From Streptomyces sp. NBC_00102 (GTDB lineage Bacteria > Actinomycetota > Actinomycetes > Streptomycetales > Streptomycetaceae), in NCBI RefSeq assembly GCF_026343115.1, contig NZ_JAPEMC010000001.1:4855501-4919500 (forward strand): a stretch of DNA of 64,000 nucleotides, read 5' to 3'. The translations under genes and the position numbers were made by a program. Every line of letters starts with the position of its first letter. The first letter of the stretch is position 1. This document shows, piece after piece, positions 44,498 to 54,280 of this stretch. The notes below the pieces were generated by a model, which made no database searches, was not told the origin of the DNA, and was given only the letters and a program-made list of their open reading frames with translations.

Positions 44498-44537
44498 GGA
44501 CGGGCCGGACACCACACGCGTGGTGTCCGGCCCGTCC
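44498..44537. terminator. 18-bp perfect inverted repeat, bidirectional terminator
   Basis: Arms 44498-44515 and 44520-44537 with loop ACGC, between convergent catalase and CBS genes. Confidence 0.82.
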
Positions 44538-44565
44538 CGCTGTTCCGGCGCCCCGGAGGCTCGGG

Positions 44566-44970
44566 TCAGCCGGCCAGCTCGACCGGGTGCCGGCGGCGCA
44601 CCGGAGCCCAGCAGCGGATGATGTCGCGGACCGAGACCAGGCCCACCGGGCCGTCGTCGTTCAGCACGATCAGGTGCCGGAACCCGCCGTGGGTCATGGC
44701 CTCGGCGGCCTCTTCCAGGGTCCAGGTGGGGGCGGCGAAGACCACGTCCGTGGTGGTGTGGCCGGACACGGCCTCCCGGTCGGGGTCCTGGCCGAGTCCT
44801 ACGGCGTCGAGGATGTCGCGTTCGGTGATGATGCCGAATCCGCACGTGTCCGGATCGTGGACGACGGCGGCTCCGACGCGGCGGGCCGACATGAGCGCGG
44901 CTGCCTGGCGGAGTGTGTGGGTGGGGCCGATGGTGAGCACCACGGTGGTCATGGCGTCTCGGACCAGCAT
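44566..44970 (-). CDS. CBS-domain pair protein
   Basis: 134 aa, ATG 44970 after AAGGAGGT. Two CBS motifs: residues 1-60 (VRDAMTTVVLTIGPTHTLRQA, then IITERDIL) and 68-128 (VFAAPTWTLEEAAEAM, VSVRDII). Stand-alone CBS pairs bind adenine nucleotides and are often hypoxia or starvation induced. The upstream region carries a tandem octamer TTCACAAG (45012-45027) close to the probable promoter. Confidence 0.9.
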   Translation of the reverse strand: MLVRDAMTTVVLTIGPTHTLRQAAALMSARRVGAAVVHDPDTCGFGIITERDILDAVGLGQDPDREAVSGHTTTDVVFAAPTWTLEEAAEAMTHGGFRHLIVLNDDGPVGLVSVRDIIRCWAPVRRRHPVELAG

Positions 44971-45175
44971 GAGGGGGCACCTCCTTGGCGGACCGGCCGA
45001 AAGTGAGCCGATTCACAAGTTCACAAGCGGGGGTTTCAGGATGACACCCCGCCCGTGACCCGACAAGGGGTGCGCGGAGTGGCCACAGGGCGTGCGCGCG
45101 CACGTCCCACGGCCCCCGTGCGCCCCTGGCGCTCCGCCGACCGGGGCGGAACCCCGGCCGGGACAGGTGCAAGCG

Positions 45176-45976
45176 TCAGTAGCGCTGGTTGAGATAGCCC
45201 AGCAGCTCGTCGTGGAGCAGGCCGTTCGAGGCCGCCGCGTTGCCGCCGCCCGGGCCGGGGACGCCGTCCAGGGCGGTGAAGCTGCCGCCCGCCTCCTGCA
45301 CCACGATCGCGGTGGCCGCCATGTCCCAGAGCGAGAGCTCGGGCTCCGCGCACATGTCCACGGCCCCCTCGGCGACCATCATGTACGACCAGAAGTCGCC
45401 GTATCCCCGCGTCCGCCAGCAGGCCCGCGACAGGTCGAGGAAGCCGTCCAGCCGACCCTGCTCCTCCCAGCCGGTCAGCGAGGAGTAGGCGAAGGAGGCG
45501 TCCGGGATCTGCCCGACCTTCGAGACCTCGATCCGGGTCGCGGAGGTGAGACTGCGCCCCGCGTACGCGCCGGAACCCTTCGCCGCCCACCAGCGCCGGC
45601 TCAGCGCGGGCGCGGAGACCACGCCGACCACCGGCTGGAAACCGTCCTCGCCCGCCTCCATGAGCGAGATCAGGGTGGCCCAGACCGGCACCCCGCGCAC
45701 GTAGTTCTTCGTGCCGTCGATCGGGTCGATCACCCAGCGACGGGGGCCGGTGCCCTCCAGTCCGTACTCCTCGCCCAGGATCGCGTCGCGCGGGCGGGCC
45801 CGGTGCAGATGGCCCCGGATCAGCTCCTCGGCGGCCTTGTCGGCCTCGCTCACCGGAGTCATGTCCGGTTTGGTCTCCACCTTGAGGTCGAGGGCCTTGA
45901 ACCGGTCCATCGTCGCCGCGTCGGCGGCGTCCGCCAGTACGTGGGCGAGACGCAGGTCATCGTGGTAGTCGGACAT
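45176..45976 (-). CDS. hisN: Histidinol-phosphate phosphatase, inositol-monophosphatase family
   Basis: 266 aa from ATG 45976 ([11 protein letters not shown]). IMPase metal motifs: [17 protein letters not shown] and SLWDMAA. Streptomyces uses this IMPase-type HisN for the histidinol-phosphate step of histidine biosynthesis; the gene lies apart from the his operon there too. An inositol monophosphatase role is the alternative. The preceding 19 in-frame residues to 46030 are not conserved. Confidence 0.85.
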   Translation of the reverse strand: MSDYHDDLRLAHVLADAADAATMDRFKALDLKVETKPDMTPVSEADKAAEELIRGHLHRARPRDAILGEEYGLEGTGPRRWVIDPIDGTKNYVRGVPVWATLISLMEAGEDGFQPVVGVVSAPALSRRWWAAKGSGAYAGRSLTSATRIEVSKVGQIPDASFAYSSLTGWEEQGRLDGFLDLSRACWRTRGYGDFWSYMMVAEGAVDMCAEPELSLWDMAATAIVVQEAGGSFTALDGVPGPGGGNAAASNGLLHDELLGYLNQRY

Positions 45977-46070
45977 GGCGTCACAGTATCCAGCCGGGTC
46001 CGCACGGGGCCACACGGCCCGGCACCACACGGCCCGCGGACCCCGGATCCCGCCCCCAGGGGGGTAGGGG

Positions 46071-46394
46071 TCAGTGCGCCGAGCCGGAGAGCTGGAGGCC
46101 GATCACGCCGATGATCACCAGTGAGATCGAGACGAGCTTGAGGACGGACACCACGTCGTCGAGGAAGATCATGCCGTAGATCGCCGTACCGGCGGCCCCG
46201 ATTCCGGTCCACACCGCGTAGGCCGGGCCCACGTCGAGTTTCCGCAGCGAGAGCGTCAGCAGGCCGAAGCTGGCGAGCGCGAACGCGGCGAACGCGATCG
46301 TCGGCCAGAGCCGGGTGAAACCGTGCGACAGCTTCAGGCACACGGCGAAGCCGGTCTCCAGCAGCCCCGCGACCACGACCAGCAGCCACGCCAT
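46071..46394 (-). CDS. Small multidrug resistance (SMR/SugE-type) transporter
   Basis: 107 aa with four transmembrane helices. The first helix has [20 protein letters not shown], where the membrane Glu14 is the coupling residue and the GFTRL motif points to the SugE/Gdx branch that exports guanidinium. The stop is 95 nt upstream of hisN on the same strand. A -10-like CATAAT lies on the minus strand near 46441-46446. Confidence 0.87.
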   Translation of the reverse strand: MAWLLVVVAGLLETGFAVCLKLSHGFTRLWPTIAFAAFALASFGLLTLSLRKLDVGPAYAVWTGIGAAGTAIYGMIFLDDVVSVLKLVSISLVIIGVIGLQLSGSAH

Positions 46395-46527
46395 CGTCCG
46401 TAGTCCTCCGCGTCGGTCACCGGGTCCGCCTGCTCGCTGCGATTATGCCCCTACCACGCCCGTGCGGTCGCAAACGTGCGCGAGTCGTGGCGGGTCCACG
46501 CGCCGGTGACGGCGGGCCCGCTCCCGC

Positions 46528-47544
46528 TCAGTCGCCCTCGCGCCGCTCGCGCGTCGCCAGCAGCCGGCGCAGCGAGTAGAGCCGCGCCGGGTCCGCGTGT
46601 CCGTCGGCCACCCACGCGTCGAGCGCGCACTCCGGCGCGTTGTCGTCGTGGGCGCAGCCGCGCGGGCAGTCCTCGGTGCCGGGCTGGAGGTCGGGGAAGG
46701 CGTTGATGACCCGGGACGGGTCGATGTGGTGCAGGCCGAACGAGCGCACGCCCGGGGTGTCGACCACCCAGCCCGCGCCGTCCGGCAACGGCAGCGCCAG
46801 CGCGGAGGTGGTGGTGTGCCGCCCCCGCCCGGTGACCGCGTTGACATGACCCGTCGTACGCCGCCGGTCCTCCGGCACCAGGGCGTTGACCAGCGTGGTC
46901 TTGCCAACCCCGGAGTGCCCGACGAAGGCGGTGATCTTGCCGTTCAGCTGCTCGCGCACCCGGTCGGCCGCGTCACCGTTGGCCAGTTCGTCGCGGTTGG
47001 TGACGATGAACGGCACGCCCAGCGGGGTGTACGCCTCCAGGAGCTTGTCCGGGGAGGCCAGGTCGGACTTGGTGAGCACCAGCAGCGGGGTCAGCCCGCC
47101 GTCGTACGCGGCGACCAGGCACCGGTCGATCATGCGCGGGCGCGGTTCCGGATCGGCGAGCGCCGTGACGATGGCGAGCTGGTCGGCGTTGGCCACCACC
47201 ACCCGCTCGAACGGGTCGTCGTCGTCGGCGGTGCGCCGCAGCACCGAGCGGCGCTCGCCGATACGGACGATCCGCGCCAGGGTGTCCTTGTCGCCGGAGA
47301 GGTCCCCGACGATCGACACGGTGTCGCCGACCACGGCGGCCTTGCGGCCCAGATCGCGGGCCTTCATGGCGACGACCGTCCGCCCCTCGACGAGGCAGGT
47401 CAGCCTGCCCCGGTCGACCGTGAGGACCATGCCGTCCTCGGCGTCCTCGTGCTTGGGCCGGGTATGGGTGCGGGGGCGGTTGCCCTTGCGGTTCGGACGG
47501 ACGCGGATGTCGTCCTCGTCGGGGTTCTTCCCGTAGCGGCGCAT
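46528..47544 (-). CDS. rsgA: Ribosome small-subunit-dependent GTPase A
   Basis: 338 aa. Circularly permuted GTPase order: N-terminal OB fold, then TKSD (G4), GHSGVGKTTLVN (G1), TGRGRHTT (G2) and DTPG (G3). The C-terminal zinc finger is CPRGCAHDDNAPEC. Assists 30S maturation. It starts 3 nt after the aroA stop, so the two genes form an operon. Confidence 0.94.
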   Translation of the reverse strand: MRRYGKNPDEDDIRVRPNRKGNRPRTHTRPKHEDAEDGMVLTVDRGRLTCLVEGRTVVAMKARDLGRKAAVVGDTVSIVGDLSGDKDTLARIVRIGERRSVLRRTADDDDPFERVVVANADQLAIVTALADPEPRPRMIDRCLVAAYDGGLTPLLVLTKSDLASPDKLLEAYTPLGVPFIVTNRDELANGDAADRVREQLNGKITAFVGHSGVGKTTLVNALVPEDRRRTTGHVNAVTGRGRHTTTSALALPLPDGAGWVVDTPGVRSFGLHHIDPSRVINAFPDLQPGTEDCPRGCAHDDNAPECALDAWVADGHADPARLYSLRRLLATRERREGD

Positions 47545-47547
47545 CCT

Positions 47548-48897
47548 CTAGGCTCCGGCACCGAGCATGCCGGTCCACATGTCCGGGAAGTCCGGCAGGG
47601 TTTTCGCGGTCGTCCCCACGTTCTCGATCTCCACCCCGGGCACCGCCAGGCCGATGATCGCGCCCGCCGTCGCCATCCGGTGGTCGTCGTAGGTGCGGAA
47701 CACCCCGCCGCGCAGCGGGCGCGGCCGGATGTGCAGCCCGTCCGCCGTCTCGGTGACGTCACCGCCGAGCTCGTTGATCTCCTTGGTGAGCGCGGCCAGC
47801 CGGTCCGTCTCGTGCAGCCGCAGATGGGCGACACCGCTCAGCGTGGAGGGGGAGTCGGCGAGCGCCGCGACCGCCGCGATGCCCGGCGTCAGCTCACCGA
47901 CCTCGCTCAGGTCCGCGTCGATGCCGTGGATACGGCCCGAACCCGTGAAGGTCAGGCCCTGCGGCGTCAGCTCGCAACTGCCGCCCATCGCCGTGAACAG
48001 CTCCCGCAGCGCGTCCCCGGGCTGCGTGGTGCGCTCCGGCCAGTCGCGTACGGTGACGCGCCCGCCGGTCACCAGGGCGGCGGCCAGGAAGGGCTGGGCG
48101 TTGGAGAGGTCGGGCTCGATGGTCAGGTCCCGGCCGAGCAGCGCCGAGGGAGAGACTCGCCACACGTCCGGCTCGCCGCCCGTCTCCGGCTCGTCCACCT
48201 GGGCACCGACCGCCCGCAGCATCTCCACCGTCATCCGGATGTGCGGCATCGACGGCAGGGCCGAACCCACGTGCCGTACTTCCACGCCCTGGTTGAACCG
48301 GGGGGCGGAGAGCAGCAGCGCGGAGACGAACTGGGAGGAGGCGGAGGCGTCGATGCGCACCGGGCCGCCCTCCAGCGCGCCCGCGCCGTGCACGGTCAGC
48401 GGGAGCGAGCCGCGCCCGCCGTCCTCGATCCGGGCGCCGAGCGCGCGCAGCGCGTCGATGACACCGTGCAGCGGCCGCTCGTAGGAACGCGGATCGCCGT
48501 CGAAGCGGACCGGGCCGTCCGCGAGCGTGGCGACGGGGGGCAGGAAGCGCATGACCGTACCGGCGTTGCCGACGTCGACCGTGACCGGGCCGTGCAGCCC
48601 GGCGGGGATGACCCGCCACGCCTCGCCCGTCAGGTCCGGGCTCCCGGGCGCCGCCGCCGAACTCGACGAGACGGTCTCCTCGATGCCGACGCCCATCGCG
48701 CGCAGCGCCTGGGCCATCAGCAGGGTGTCGCGCGAGCGCAGCGGCCGGCGCAGCCAGCCGGGCTCGGCGGAGAGCGCGGCGAGGACCAGCGCCCTGTTGG
48801 TGACCGACTTGGAACCGGGCACGGTGACGGTCGCGTCGACGGGGCCGCTCGCGTGGGGGGCGGGCCAGAGGGCGGGGTGCACGGAACTTTCGGTCAT
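47548..48897 (-). CDS. aroA: 3-phosphoshikimate 1-carboxyvinyltransferase (EPSP synthase)
   Basis: 449 aa. N-terminal substrate loop [29 protein letters not shown] (PEP site), [23 protein letters not shown] and the C-terminal [13 protein letters not shown]. Catalyses PEP addition to shikimate-3-phosphate for aromatic amino acids. Upstream gene of the aroA-rsgA pair. Confidence 0.95.
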   Translation of the reverse strand: MTESSVHPALWPAPHASGPVDATVTVPGSKSVTNRALVLAALSAEPGWLRRPLRSRDTLLMAQALRAMGVGIEETVSSSSAAAPGSPDLTGEAWRVIPAGLHGPVTVDVGNAGTVMRFLPPVATLADGPVRFDGDPRSYERPLHGVIDALRALGARIEDGGRGSLPLTVHGAGALEGGPVRIDASASSQFVSALLLSAPRFNQGVEVRHVGSALPSMPHIRMTVEMLRAVGAQVDEPETGGEPDVWRVSPSALLGRDLTIEPDLSNAQPFLAAALVTGGRVTVRDWPERTTQPGDALRELFTAMGGSCELTPQGLTFTGSGRIHGIDADLSEVGELTPGIAAVAALADSPSTLSGVAHLRLHETDRLAALTKEINELGGDVTETADGLHIRPRPLRGGVFRTYDDHRMATAGAIIGLAVPGVEIENVGTTAKTLPDFPDMWTGMLGAGA

Positions 48898-48999
48898 GCC
48901 CTCACTTTAGGGCCTCTCGTCCGGCCCGTGCCGGGCGCGAGGGGCCCTGAGGGCTGAGGCTCCCCGATCGGGCCGCCCCCGCCGCCCGCACGCGCCGGT

Positions 49000-49713
49000 T
49001 CAGACCCCCAGCAGCCAGCGCCCGCCGCCGATCAGGGAGCAGAGCGACACCGCGTGGAAGAGGAACAGCCAGAGCCAGGCCGGGGCGTCCGTCAGGCGGG
49101 CCAGCTGGTCCGCGTCGGAGTCGGGGGCGCCGCCGTGGCGGCGCTTGGACTGGAGCTCGAAGACCGGCCGGACCCCGCCCATCAGCAGGAACCAGACCAC
49201 CGCGTACGCGAACGCCGACTGCACGGCGGCCGAGGTGAGCCAGGAGACCAGCAGGAAGAGGGAACCCGTGAAGATCACGGTCAGCGCCCCGAACAGGTTG
49301 CGGATCATCACCAGCATCACCGCGAGCAGCGCGGTGGCCAGCCAGAGCAGCAACGTGATGCGGCCGTTGGTCAGCAGCCAGGCGCCGCCGAGACCGAGCA
49401 GCGAGGGCGCGGTGTAGCCGGCCGCCGCGGTGAGGATCATGCCCATGCCGGTCGGCTTGCCCCGGCTGACCGTCAGCCCGCTGGTGTCCGAGTGCAGCCG
49501 GATGCCGGAGAGCTTCCGCCCGGTGCACAGGGCGATCAGTCCGTGACCGCCCTCGTGGGCGATGGTGATCGAGTTACGGGTCAGCCGCCACAGCACGTTG
49601 GGGACGACGGCGATCAGCGCGGCGGTCGCGGTCACCACCACCAGCCACTGTTCCGGTGCGGGCTGGGTGCCGAACACCCTGTCCCACAGGGCGCCCAGTT
49701 CGTTGCTGTCCAT
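49000..49713 (-). CDS. M50-like membrane metallopeptidase
   Basis: 237 aa with about six transmembrane helices. The zinc motif HEGGH lies in the second membrane region (about residue 53), with GMGMILTAAAGYTAPSLLG downstream where M50 proteins place their third ligand. Annotated as peptidase M50B-like; substrate unknown. It stands alone, divergent from the SRAP gene. Confidence 0.85.
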   Translation of the reverse strand: MDSNELGALWDRVFGTQPAPEQWLVVVTATAALIAVVPNVLWRLTRNSITIAHEGGHGLIALCTGRKLSGIRLHSDTSGLTVSRGKPTGMGMILTAAAGYTAPSLLGLGGAWLLTNGRITLLLWLATALLAVMLVMIRNLFGALTVIFTGSLFLLVSWLTSAAVQSAFAYAVVWFLLMGGVRPVFELQSKRRHGGAPDSDADQLARLTDAPAWLWLFLFHAVSLCSLIGGGRWLLGV

Positions 49714-49766
49714 TGCGGCTGGGACTCCTTGCGGCGGGGACGGGGTGTCGTGGCAGGCTGGCAGAC

Positions 49767-50582
49767 ATGTGCGGACGTTATGCGGCGAGCCGGCGGCCCG
49801 AGGACCTGACCGGACTCTTCCAGGTGGAGCGGTGGGACCCCGACGAGACCCTGGCCCCCGACTGGAACGTGGCGCCGACCAAGGAGGTCTACGCCGTACT
49901 GGAGCGTCCCTTGAAAGACGCCGCGGACCGTCGTCCGGTTCGCCAGCTCCGTACCCTCAAGTGGGGCCTCGTACCCTCCTGGGCGAAGACGCCGGAGGGC
50001 GCCGCGCGGATGATCAACGCCCGCGCCGAGACCGTCCACGAGAAGCCCTCTTTCCGCAAGGCCTTCTTCCAGCGCCGCTGCATCCTGCCCGCCGACGGGT
50101 ACTACGAGTGGATGACCGGCGCCGACGAGCGGCAGCTGGAGGAGGCGGGGAAGAAGAAGCGCCCGCGCAAGCAGCCGTACTTCGTGACCCCCGCCGACGG
50201 GTCCGTCTTCGCGATGGCCGGGCTCTACGAGTTCTGGCGCGACGCCACCCTCCCGCCCGGCCACCCGCAGGCGTGGTGGGCGACCTGCTCGGTGATCACC
50301 ACCGAGGCGGAGACCACCCCGCTCGCCGTCGCCCCGGCCGAGGGCCCGTCCGCCCTCGCCGACATCCACCCCCGGATGCCGGTGATGCTGACGCCCGACC
50401 GCTGGGACGCCTGGCTCGACCCGGCGCGCACCGACGGCGAGGAGCTGCTCGCCCTGGTCGCCCCGCCCGAGGGCGGACTGATGCGCGCCTACCCGGTCGC
50501 CACCGCCGTCAGCAACGTCCGCAACAACGGGCCCGAACTCCAGGAGGAGCTGGCCGCGCCCGAGGAGACCACGCTGTTCTGA
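49767..50582 (+). CDS. SRAP-domain protein (HMCES/YedK type), abasic-site sensor
   Basis: 271 aa beginning MCGRY, so Cys2 is free after Met removal, as required for the thiazolidine DNA-protein crosslink. Active-site Asn in WNVAPT, MINARAET, ILPADGYYEW (Glu) and the final IHPRMPVML His are present. The family shields single-strand abasic sites; often SOS-linked. No LexA box was found upstream. Confidence 0.93.
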   Translation: MCGRYAASRRPEDLTGLFQVERWDPDETLAPDWNVAPTKEVYAVLERPLKDAADRRPVRQLRTLKWGLVPSWAKTPEGAARMINARAETVHEKPSFRKAFFQRRCILPADGYYEWMTGADERQLEEAGKKKRPRKQPYFVTPADGSVFAMAGLYEFWRDATLPPGHPQAWWATCSVITTEAETTPLAVAPAEGPSALADIHPRMPVMLTPDRWDAWLDPARTDGEELLALVAPPEGGLMRAYPVATAVSNVRNNGPELQEELAAPEETTLF

Positions 50583-50613
50583 CACCGGTGCCCCTGCGGG
50601 CAGGATGAGGCCC

Positions 50614-51273
50614 ATGAGCAGCGAGCGAAGCGCCCCGGGCGGGCGGCCCGTCCGTATCGACACCCCGGCGGGGGAGGCCAGGGTCACCTGGTTCCCCGCC
50701 GCCGGCGCCAGGCTGGTGCTGGCGCTGGGCCACGGTGCCGGCGGCGGCATCGAGGCGCGGGACCTGGCGGCCCTGGCGGCCGCCGCGCCTGGACACGGGG
50801 TGAGCGTCGCCCTGGTGGAGCAGCCCTGGCGGGTCGCGGGGAAGAAGGTCGCGCCCGCACCGAAGACCCTGGACACCGGCTGGCGGGCGATCTGGCCCGA
50901 GCTGGCCGCCCCCGGACTGCCGGTCGTCGCGGGCGGGCGCAGCGCCGGGGCGCGGGTCGCCTGCCGCACGGCCGGGGAGCTCGGCGCCCGTGCCGTACTC
51001 GCGCTGAGCTTCCCGCTGCACCCGCCGGGCCGGCCCGAGAAGTCCCGCGCCGACGAACTCCTGGGCACCGGGCTCCCCACCCTGGTGGTCCAGGGCGGCA
51101 ACGACCCCTTCGGCCGCCCCGCCGAATTCCCCTCCGGTACGCACGAGATGGCCGAGGTCCCGCACGGCGACCACGGCTTCGCGGTGCCCAGGCGTTCGGG
51201 CCTGACGGAGGCCCAGGCGATGGAGATCCTGACCGGAGCGGTCACCGGCTGGCTGGACCGGCTCCCGTCCTGA
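50614..51273 (+). CDS. Alpha/beta hydrolase, KANL3/Tex30-like
   Basis: 219 aa from ATG 50614. Oxyanion segment LGHGAGGG, nucleophile elbow GGRSAGAR, acid in VVQGGNDPFG and His in HGDHGFAVP. A small dienelactone-hydrolase-like fold without lid. Substrate unknown. It begins about 30 nt after the SRAP gene, so co-transcription is likely. Confidence 0.85.
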   Translation: MSSERSAPGGRPVRIDTPAGEARVTWFPAAGARLVLALGHGAGGGIEARDLAALAAAAPGHGVSVALVEQPWRVAGKKVAPAPKTLDTGWRAIWPELAAPGLPVVAGGRSAGARVACRTAGELGARAVLALSFPLHPPGRPEKSRADELLGTGLPTLVVQGGNDPFGRPAEFPSGTHEMAEVPHGDHGFAVPRRSGLTEAQAMEILTGAVTGWLDRLPS

Positions 51274-51344
51274 GCCGTTCCGAGCCCCCGCGGTCCCGCC
51301 GGCACGTGGTCTCCCTCACACCCCGACCCAGCCGTTCGGGCGCG

Positions 51345-51371
51345 GGGAATGCGGGCCGCGGGGCCGCTGTT
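51345..51371 (+). promoter_or_regulatory. Sigma-R autoregulatory promoter of sigR (p2)
   Basis: GGGAAT (51345-51350), 18 bp, GTT (51369-51371). Identical in form to the mycoredoxin promoter. It lies upstream of the long-isoform start at 51469, as in S. coelicolor, where sigma-R amplifies its own synthesis. Confidence 0.85.
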
Positions 51372-51654
51372 GTTCGGTACATCGGCGCCCGGTACGCCGA
51401 AGCGACCGGTACACCGCACCCCGGTGCACCGGCACAAGTCTTCTGGCTGTGGAGAGGGAGTCCGTCGCATGGGTTCGACCATCTGCCCGCGTCGCTCGAA
51501 CGCCGCGGATCTCGAGTGGACGGTGCTGCACGCGCCGAAGACCACTCCTGACCGCGCGCCGGGCGGAAGCGATCGACCGCACGCACGTAACCAAGGTCGA
51601 CTATTCTCCGAGGCGAGCGGGTCCGGTTTCGGCCCCGCAACAGCGTTGGAGGAG

Positions 51655-52311
51655 GTGGGTCCGGTCACTGGTAACGACACAGGGACCGACGACGGCCGCC
51701 CGGAGGAGACGACGGACGAGCGGAACGCGCGTTTCGAGCGGGACGCGCTCGTCTTTCTCGACCAGATGTATTCCGCGGCGCTGCGCATGACGCGCAACCC
51801 CGCGGACGCCGAGGACCTGGTGCAGGAGACCTACGCGAAGGCGTACGGCTCCTTCCACCAGTTCCGTGAGGGCACCAACCTCAAGGCGTGGATGTACCGC
51901 ATTCTCACCAATACCTTCATCAACTCGTACCGCAAGAAGCAGCGCGAGCCCCAGCGGAGCGCCGCCGAGGAGATCGAGGACTGGCAGCTGGCGCGGGCCG
52001 AGTCGCACATGTCGACCGGGCTGCGGTCGGCCGAGTCGCAGGCTCTCGACCACCTGCCGGACTCCGACGTGAAGTCGGCGCTCCAGGCGATCCCCGAGGA
52101 ATTCCGCATAGCGGTCTATCTCGCGGACGTCGAGGGCTTTGCCTACAAGGAGATCGCGGACATCATGGGGACTCCCATCGGTACGGTGATGTCCCGACTG
52201 CACCGCGGACGCCGTCAGTTGCGCGGCATGCTGGAGGACTACGCCCGCGAGCGCGGGCTGGTTCCCGCCGGCGCCGGTGAGTCGGACGATCGGAAAGGCT
52301 CGGCCTCATGA
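51655..52311 (+). CDS. sigR: ECF sigma factor SigR (thiol-oxidative stress), with in-frame upstream start for a long isoform
   Basis: The short form starts GTG 51655 ([10 protein letters not shown]), 218 aa. Region 2 [19 protein letters not shown] and [14 protein letters not shown]; region 4 [20 protein letters not shown] plus [13 protein letters not shown]. The frame extends upstream to ATG 51469, which has its own GGAGAGGGAG site. That would give a 280-aa isoform with a 62-residue N-terminal extension, the counterpart of the unstable sigma-R prime made only from the induced promoter. The stop overlaps the rsrA start (ATGA). Controls thioredoxin, mycothiol and proteolysis genes. Confidence 0.93.
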   Translation: MGPVTGNDTGTDDGRPEETTDERNARFERDALVFLDQMYSAALRMTRNPADAEDLVQETYAKAYGSFHQFREGTNLKAWMYRILTNTFINSYRKKQREPQRSAAEEIEDWQLARAESHMSTGLRSAESQALDHLPDSDVKSALQAIPEEFRIAVYLADVEGFAYKEIADIMGTPIGTVMSRLHRGRRQLRGMLEDYARERGLVPAGAGESDDRKGSAS

Positions 52312-52628
52312 GCTGCGGAGAGCCGCACGAGACGGACTGCTCAGAGGTTCTCGACCATCTCTACGAGTTCCTCGACCACGAGATGCCCGAGGGCGACTGC
52401 ACCAAGTTCGAGACGCACTTCGGTGAGTGCTCCCCGTGCCTGGAGAAGTACGGCCTGGAGCAGGCCGTGAAGAAGCTGGTCAAGCGCTGCTGCGGTCAGG
52501 ACGACGTCCCGACCGACCTGCGCTCCAAGGTGATGGGACGGATCGACCTGATCCGCTCCGGCCAGGCCGTGCCGGACCAGGACGTGTCGCTGGGCGACAC
52601 GGGCCGGCCGGCGGCCACCGCCGAATAG
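52308..52628 (+). CDS. rsrA: Zinc anti-sigma factor RsrA
   Basis: 106 aa with the ZAS motif HFGECSPC (H-x3-C-x2-C, about residues 37-44) and an earlier Cys in TDC. Under reducing conditions it binds zinc and holds sigma-R; oxidation forms a disulfide and frees it. The 4-nt overlap with sigR keeps synthesis stoichiometric. Confidence 0.94.
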   Translation: MSCGEPHETDCSEVLDHLYEFLDHEMPEGDCTKFETHFGECSPCLEKYGLEQAVKKLVKRCCGQDDVPTDLRSKVMGRIDLIRSGQAVPDQDVSLGDTGRPAATAE

Positions 52629-52638
52629 CACCTGGACG

Positions 52639-52685
52639 ACGGCCGGGAGGCGCACCGCGCGGGACGCGGTGCGCCTCCCGGCCGT
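52639..52685 (+). terminator. 21-bp perfect inverted repeat after rsrA
   Basis: Arms 52639-52659 and 52665-52685 with a 5-nt loop (CGGGA), 10 nt after the rsrA stop. No T-tract. Confidence 0.82.
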
Positions 52686-52819
52686 TCCGGGTTCCGTTCC
52701 TTAGCATCCGGCCTCCCGCCGCATCACCCGAACGCGCTAATCAGGATCGTTGCGGCACCTGAGCTCCGACTACTCGCTAGCGTGACGCCTCCATCGACCA
52801 CGCGGGGGCGGGTGCAGGC

Positions 52820-54280
52820 ATGAGGAGAACACCGGTCGCGGCGTGCGCGTTCATCGCGGCGGTGGCGGTCTGCGCCGCCGGCTGTGTCGCTCCCGTACTC
52901 ACCCAGGTCCCCCGCTTCGGGGCGCTGACCGCCCACAGCGGCGGGGAGCCCTTGGCCTGGCAGACCCTCGGCCTGCTGGCCGCCCTCTATCTGGCGGGCG
53001 AACTCCCCGGCCGCTGCCCCTTCTTCGGGGAGCGGGTGCCCGTCCGGGCCGGATCGTTCTTCCCGTTCCTGCTCGCCGCCGCCTTCCTGCTGCCGCCCTC
53101 CGCCGCCGCGCTCGTCGCCGTACCCGGCGCGCTCGCCGGGCGGGTCGAGCACAAGCCGTCCGCCGCTCGCCGGATCTGGCGTGCCGCCCAGCTCGCGGTC
53201 ACCCTCTGGGCCGCTTCCTCGGTCTTCGGGGCGCTCGCCGGCCCCGCCGCGCTCGGCGGCCCGCACGGGCCGGACGGGCAGCGGGGCGCCGTGCCCGACT
53301 TCCCGTACGTGCTCCTGCCCGCCTGCGCCGCCGCCCTCGCCTTCAGCCTGCTGCTCGCCCTGCTCGACGGCGCCATCCGGATTCCGGCCGAACACCTGCC
53401 CGTACGGAACGCCTGGCACGGGCTGTTCGCCTCCTCGACCGGGCCGCATCTGGTGCACGCGCTCGCCGGGCTGATGATGGCGGTCCTCTGGCGCGGCCCG
53501 TACGGCCCGTTCTCCTCGCTCTTCGTGCTGCTGCCGATGTACATCTCCTGCTGGGTGTTCGCCCAGTACCACCGGGAGCGGACCGCGCACCGCGCCACCA
53601 TCCGCGCCCTCGTCCAGGCCGTCGACATCAAGGACACCTACACGCGCGGCCACAGCGAGCGCGTCGGCCGGGCCTCCGTCCTGATCGCCCGCGAGATCGG
53701 TATGGCCCCGGAGCGGGTGGAGGCCCTGCGCTTCGCCGGCATCCTGCACGACGTCGGCAAGCTCGGCGTGCCGACCCGCGTGCTGCGCAAGGACGGGCCG
53801 CTCACCCCGGAGGAGCGACGGGTCATCGAACTCCATCCCGAGTACGGCCACGAGATCGTGCGGGGCATCGGCTTCCTCGACGAGGCCAGAGCGGCGATCC
53901 TCCACCACCACGAGCGGCTGGACGGCAGCGGCTATCCGCACGGGCTCCGGGGCGCCCACATCCCGGAGTTCGCCCGGGTGGTGGCCGTCGCCGACGCCTT
54001 CGACGCGATGACCTCGAACCGTTCCTACCGGCGCGGCCGGCCGGTGGCCGCCGCCGTGGAGGAGCTGCGCCGCTGCGCGGGCAGTCAGTTCGACCCCCGG
54101 ATGGTGCGCGCGCTGGTCCGGGCCCTGGACCGGCACGGCTGGTCGGCGGCGACGGTCACCGTCACCTCCGACGAGGCCACGCTGCCGCCCCCGCGCGGGC
54201 AGGCGCCCACCGCCGGGGGAGCGGCAGGCGCGGCGGGCGCGGGCCGGAGCCCCGACGGCGACGGGCGGAGCGAGCGGTGA
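52820..54280 (+). CDS. Membrane-bound HD-GYP domain protein
   Basis: 486 aa. Seven or so transmembrane helices (residues 1-255; first AFIAAVAVCAAGCVAPVL), then an HD-GYP domain: GHSERVGR, FAGILHDVGKLGVP, HPEYGHEIV, HHHERLDGSGYPHGL, VVAVADAFDAMTS. The HD and GYP motifs are complete, so a phosphodiesterase on a cyclic dinucleotide is plausible. The C-terminal 40 residues are disordered. The next gene overlaps by 4 nt. Confidence 0.88.
   Translation: MRRTPVAACAFIAAVAVCAAGCVAPVLTQVPRFGALTAHSGGEPLAWQTLGLLAALYLAGELPGRCPFFGERVPVRAGSFFPFLLAAAFLLPPSAAALVAVPGALAGRVEHKPSAARRIWRAAQLAVTLWAASSVFGALAGPAALGGPHGPDGQRGAVPDFPYVLLPACAAALAFSLLLALLDGAIRIPAEHLPVRNAWHGLFASSTGPHLVHALAGLMMAVLWRGPYGPFSSLFVLLPMYISCWVFAQYHRERTAHRATIRALVQAVDIKDTYTRGHSERVGRASVLIAREIGMAPERVEALRFAGILHDVGKLGVPTRVLRKDGPLTPEERRVIELHPEYGHEIVRGIGFLDEARAAILHHHERLDGSGYPHGLRGAHIPEFARVVAVADAFDAMTSNRSYRRGRPVAAAVEELRRCAGSQFDPRMVRALVRALDRHGWSAATVTVTSDEATLPPPRGQAPTAGGAAGAAGAGRSPDGDGRSER

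Noticed and set aside
46395..46450. Guanidine riboswitch upstream of the SugE-like transporter
   Set aside because: The leader is about 40 nt and lacks the paired ACGR hairpins of class II or a convincing class III pseudoknot.
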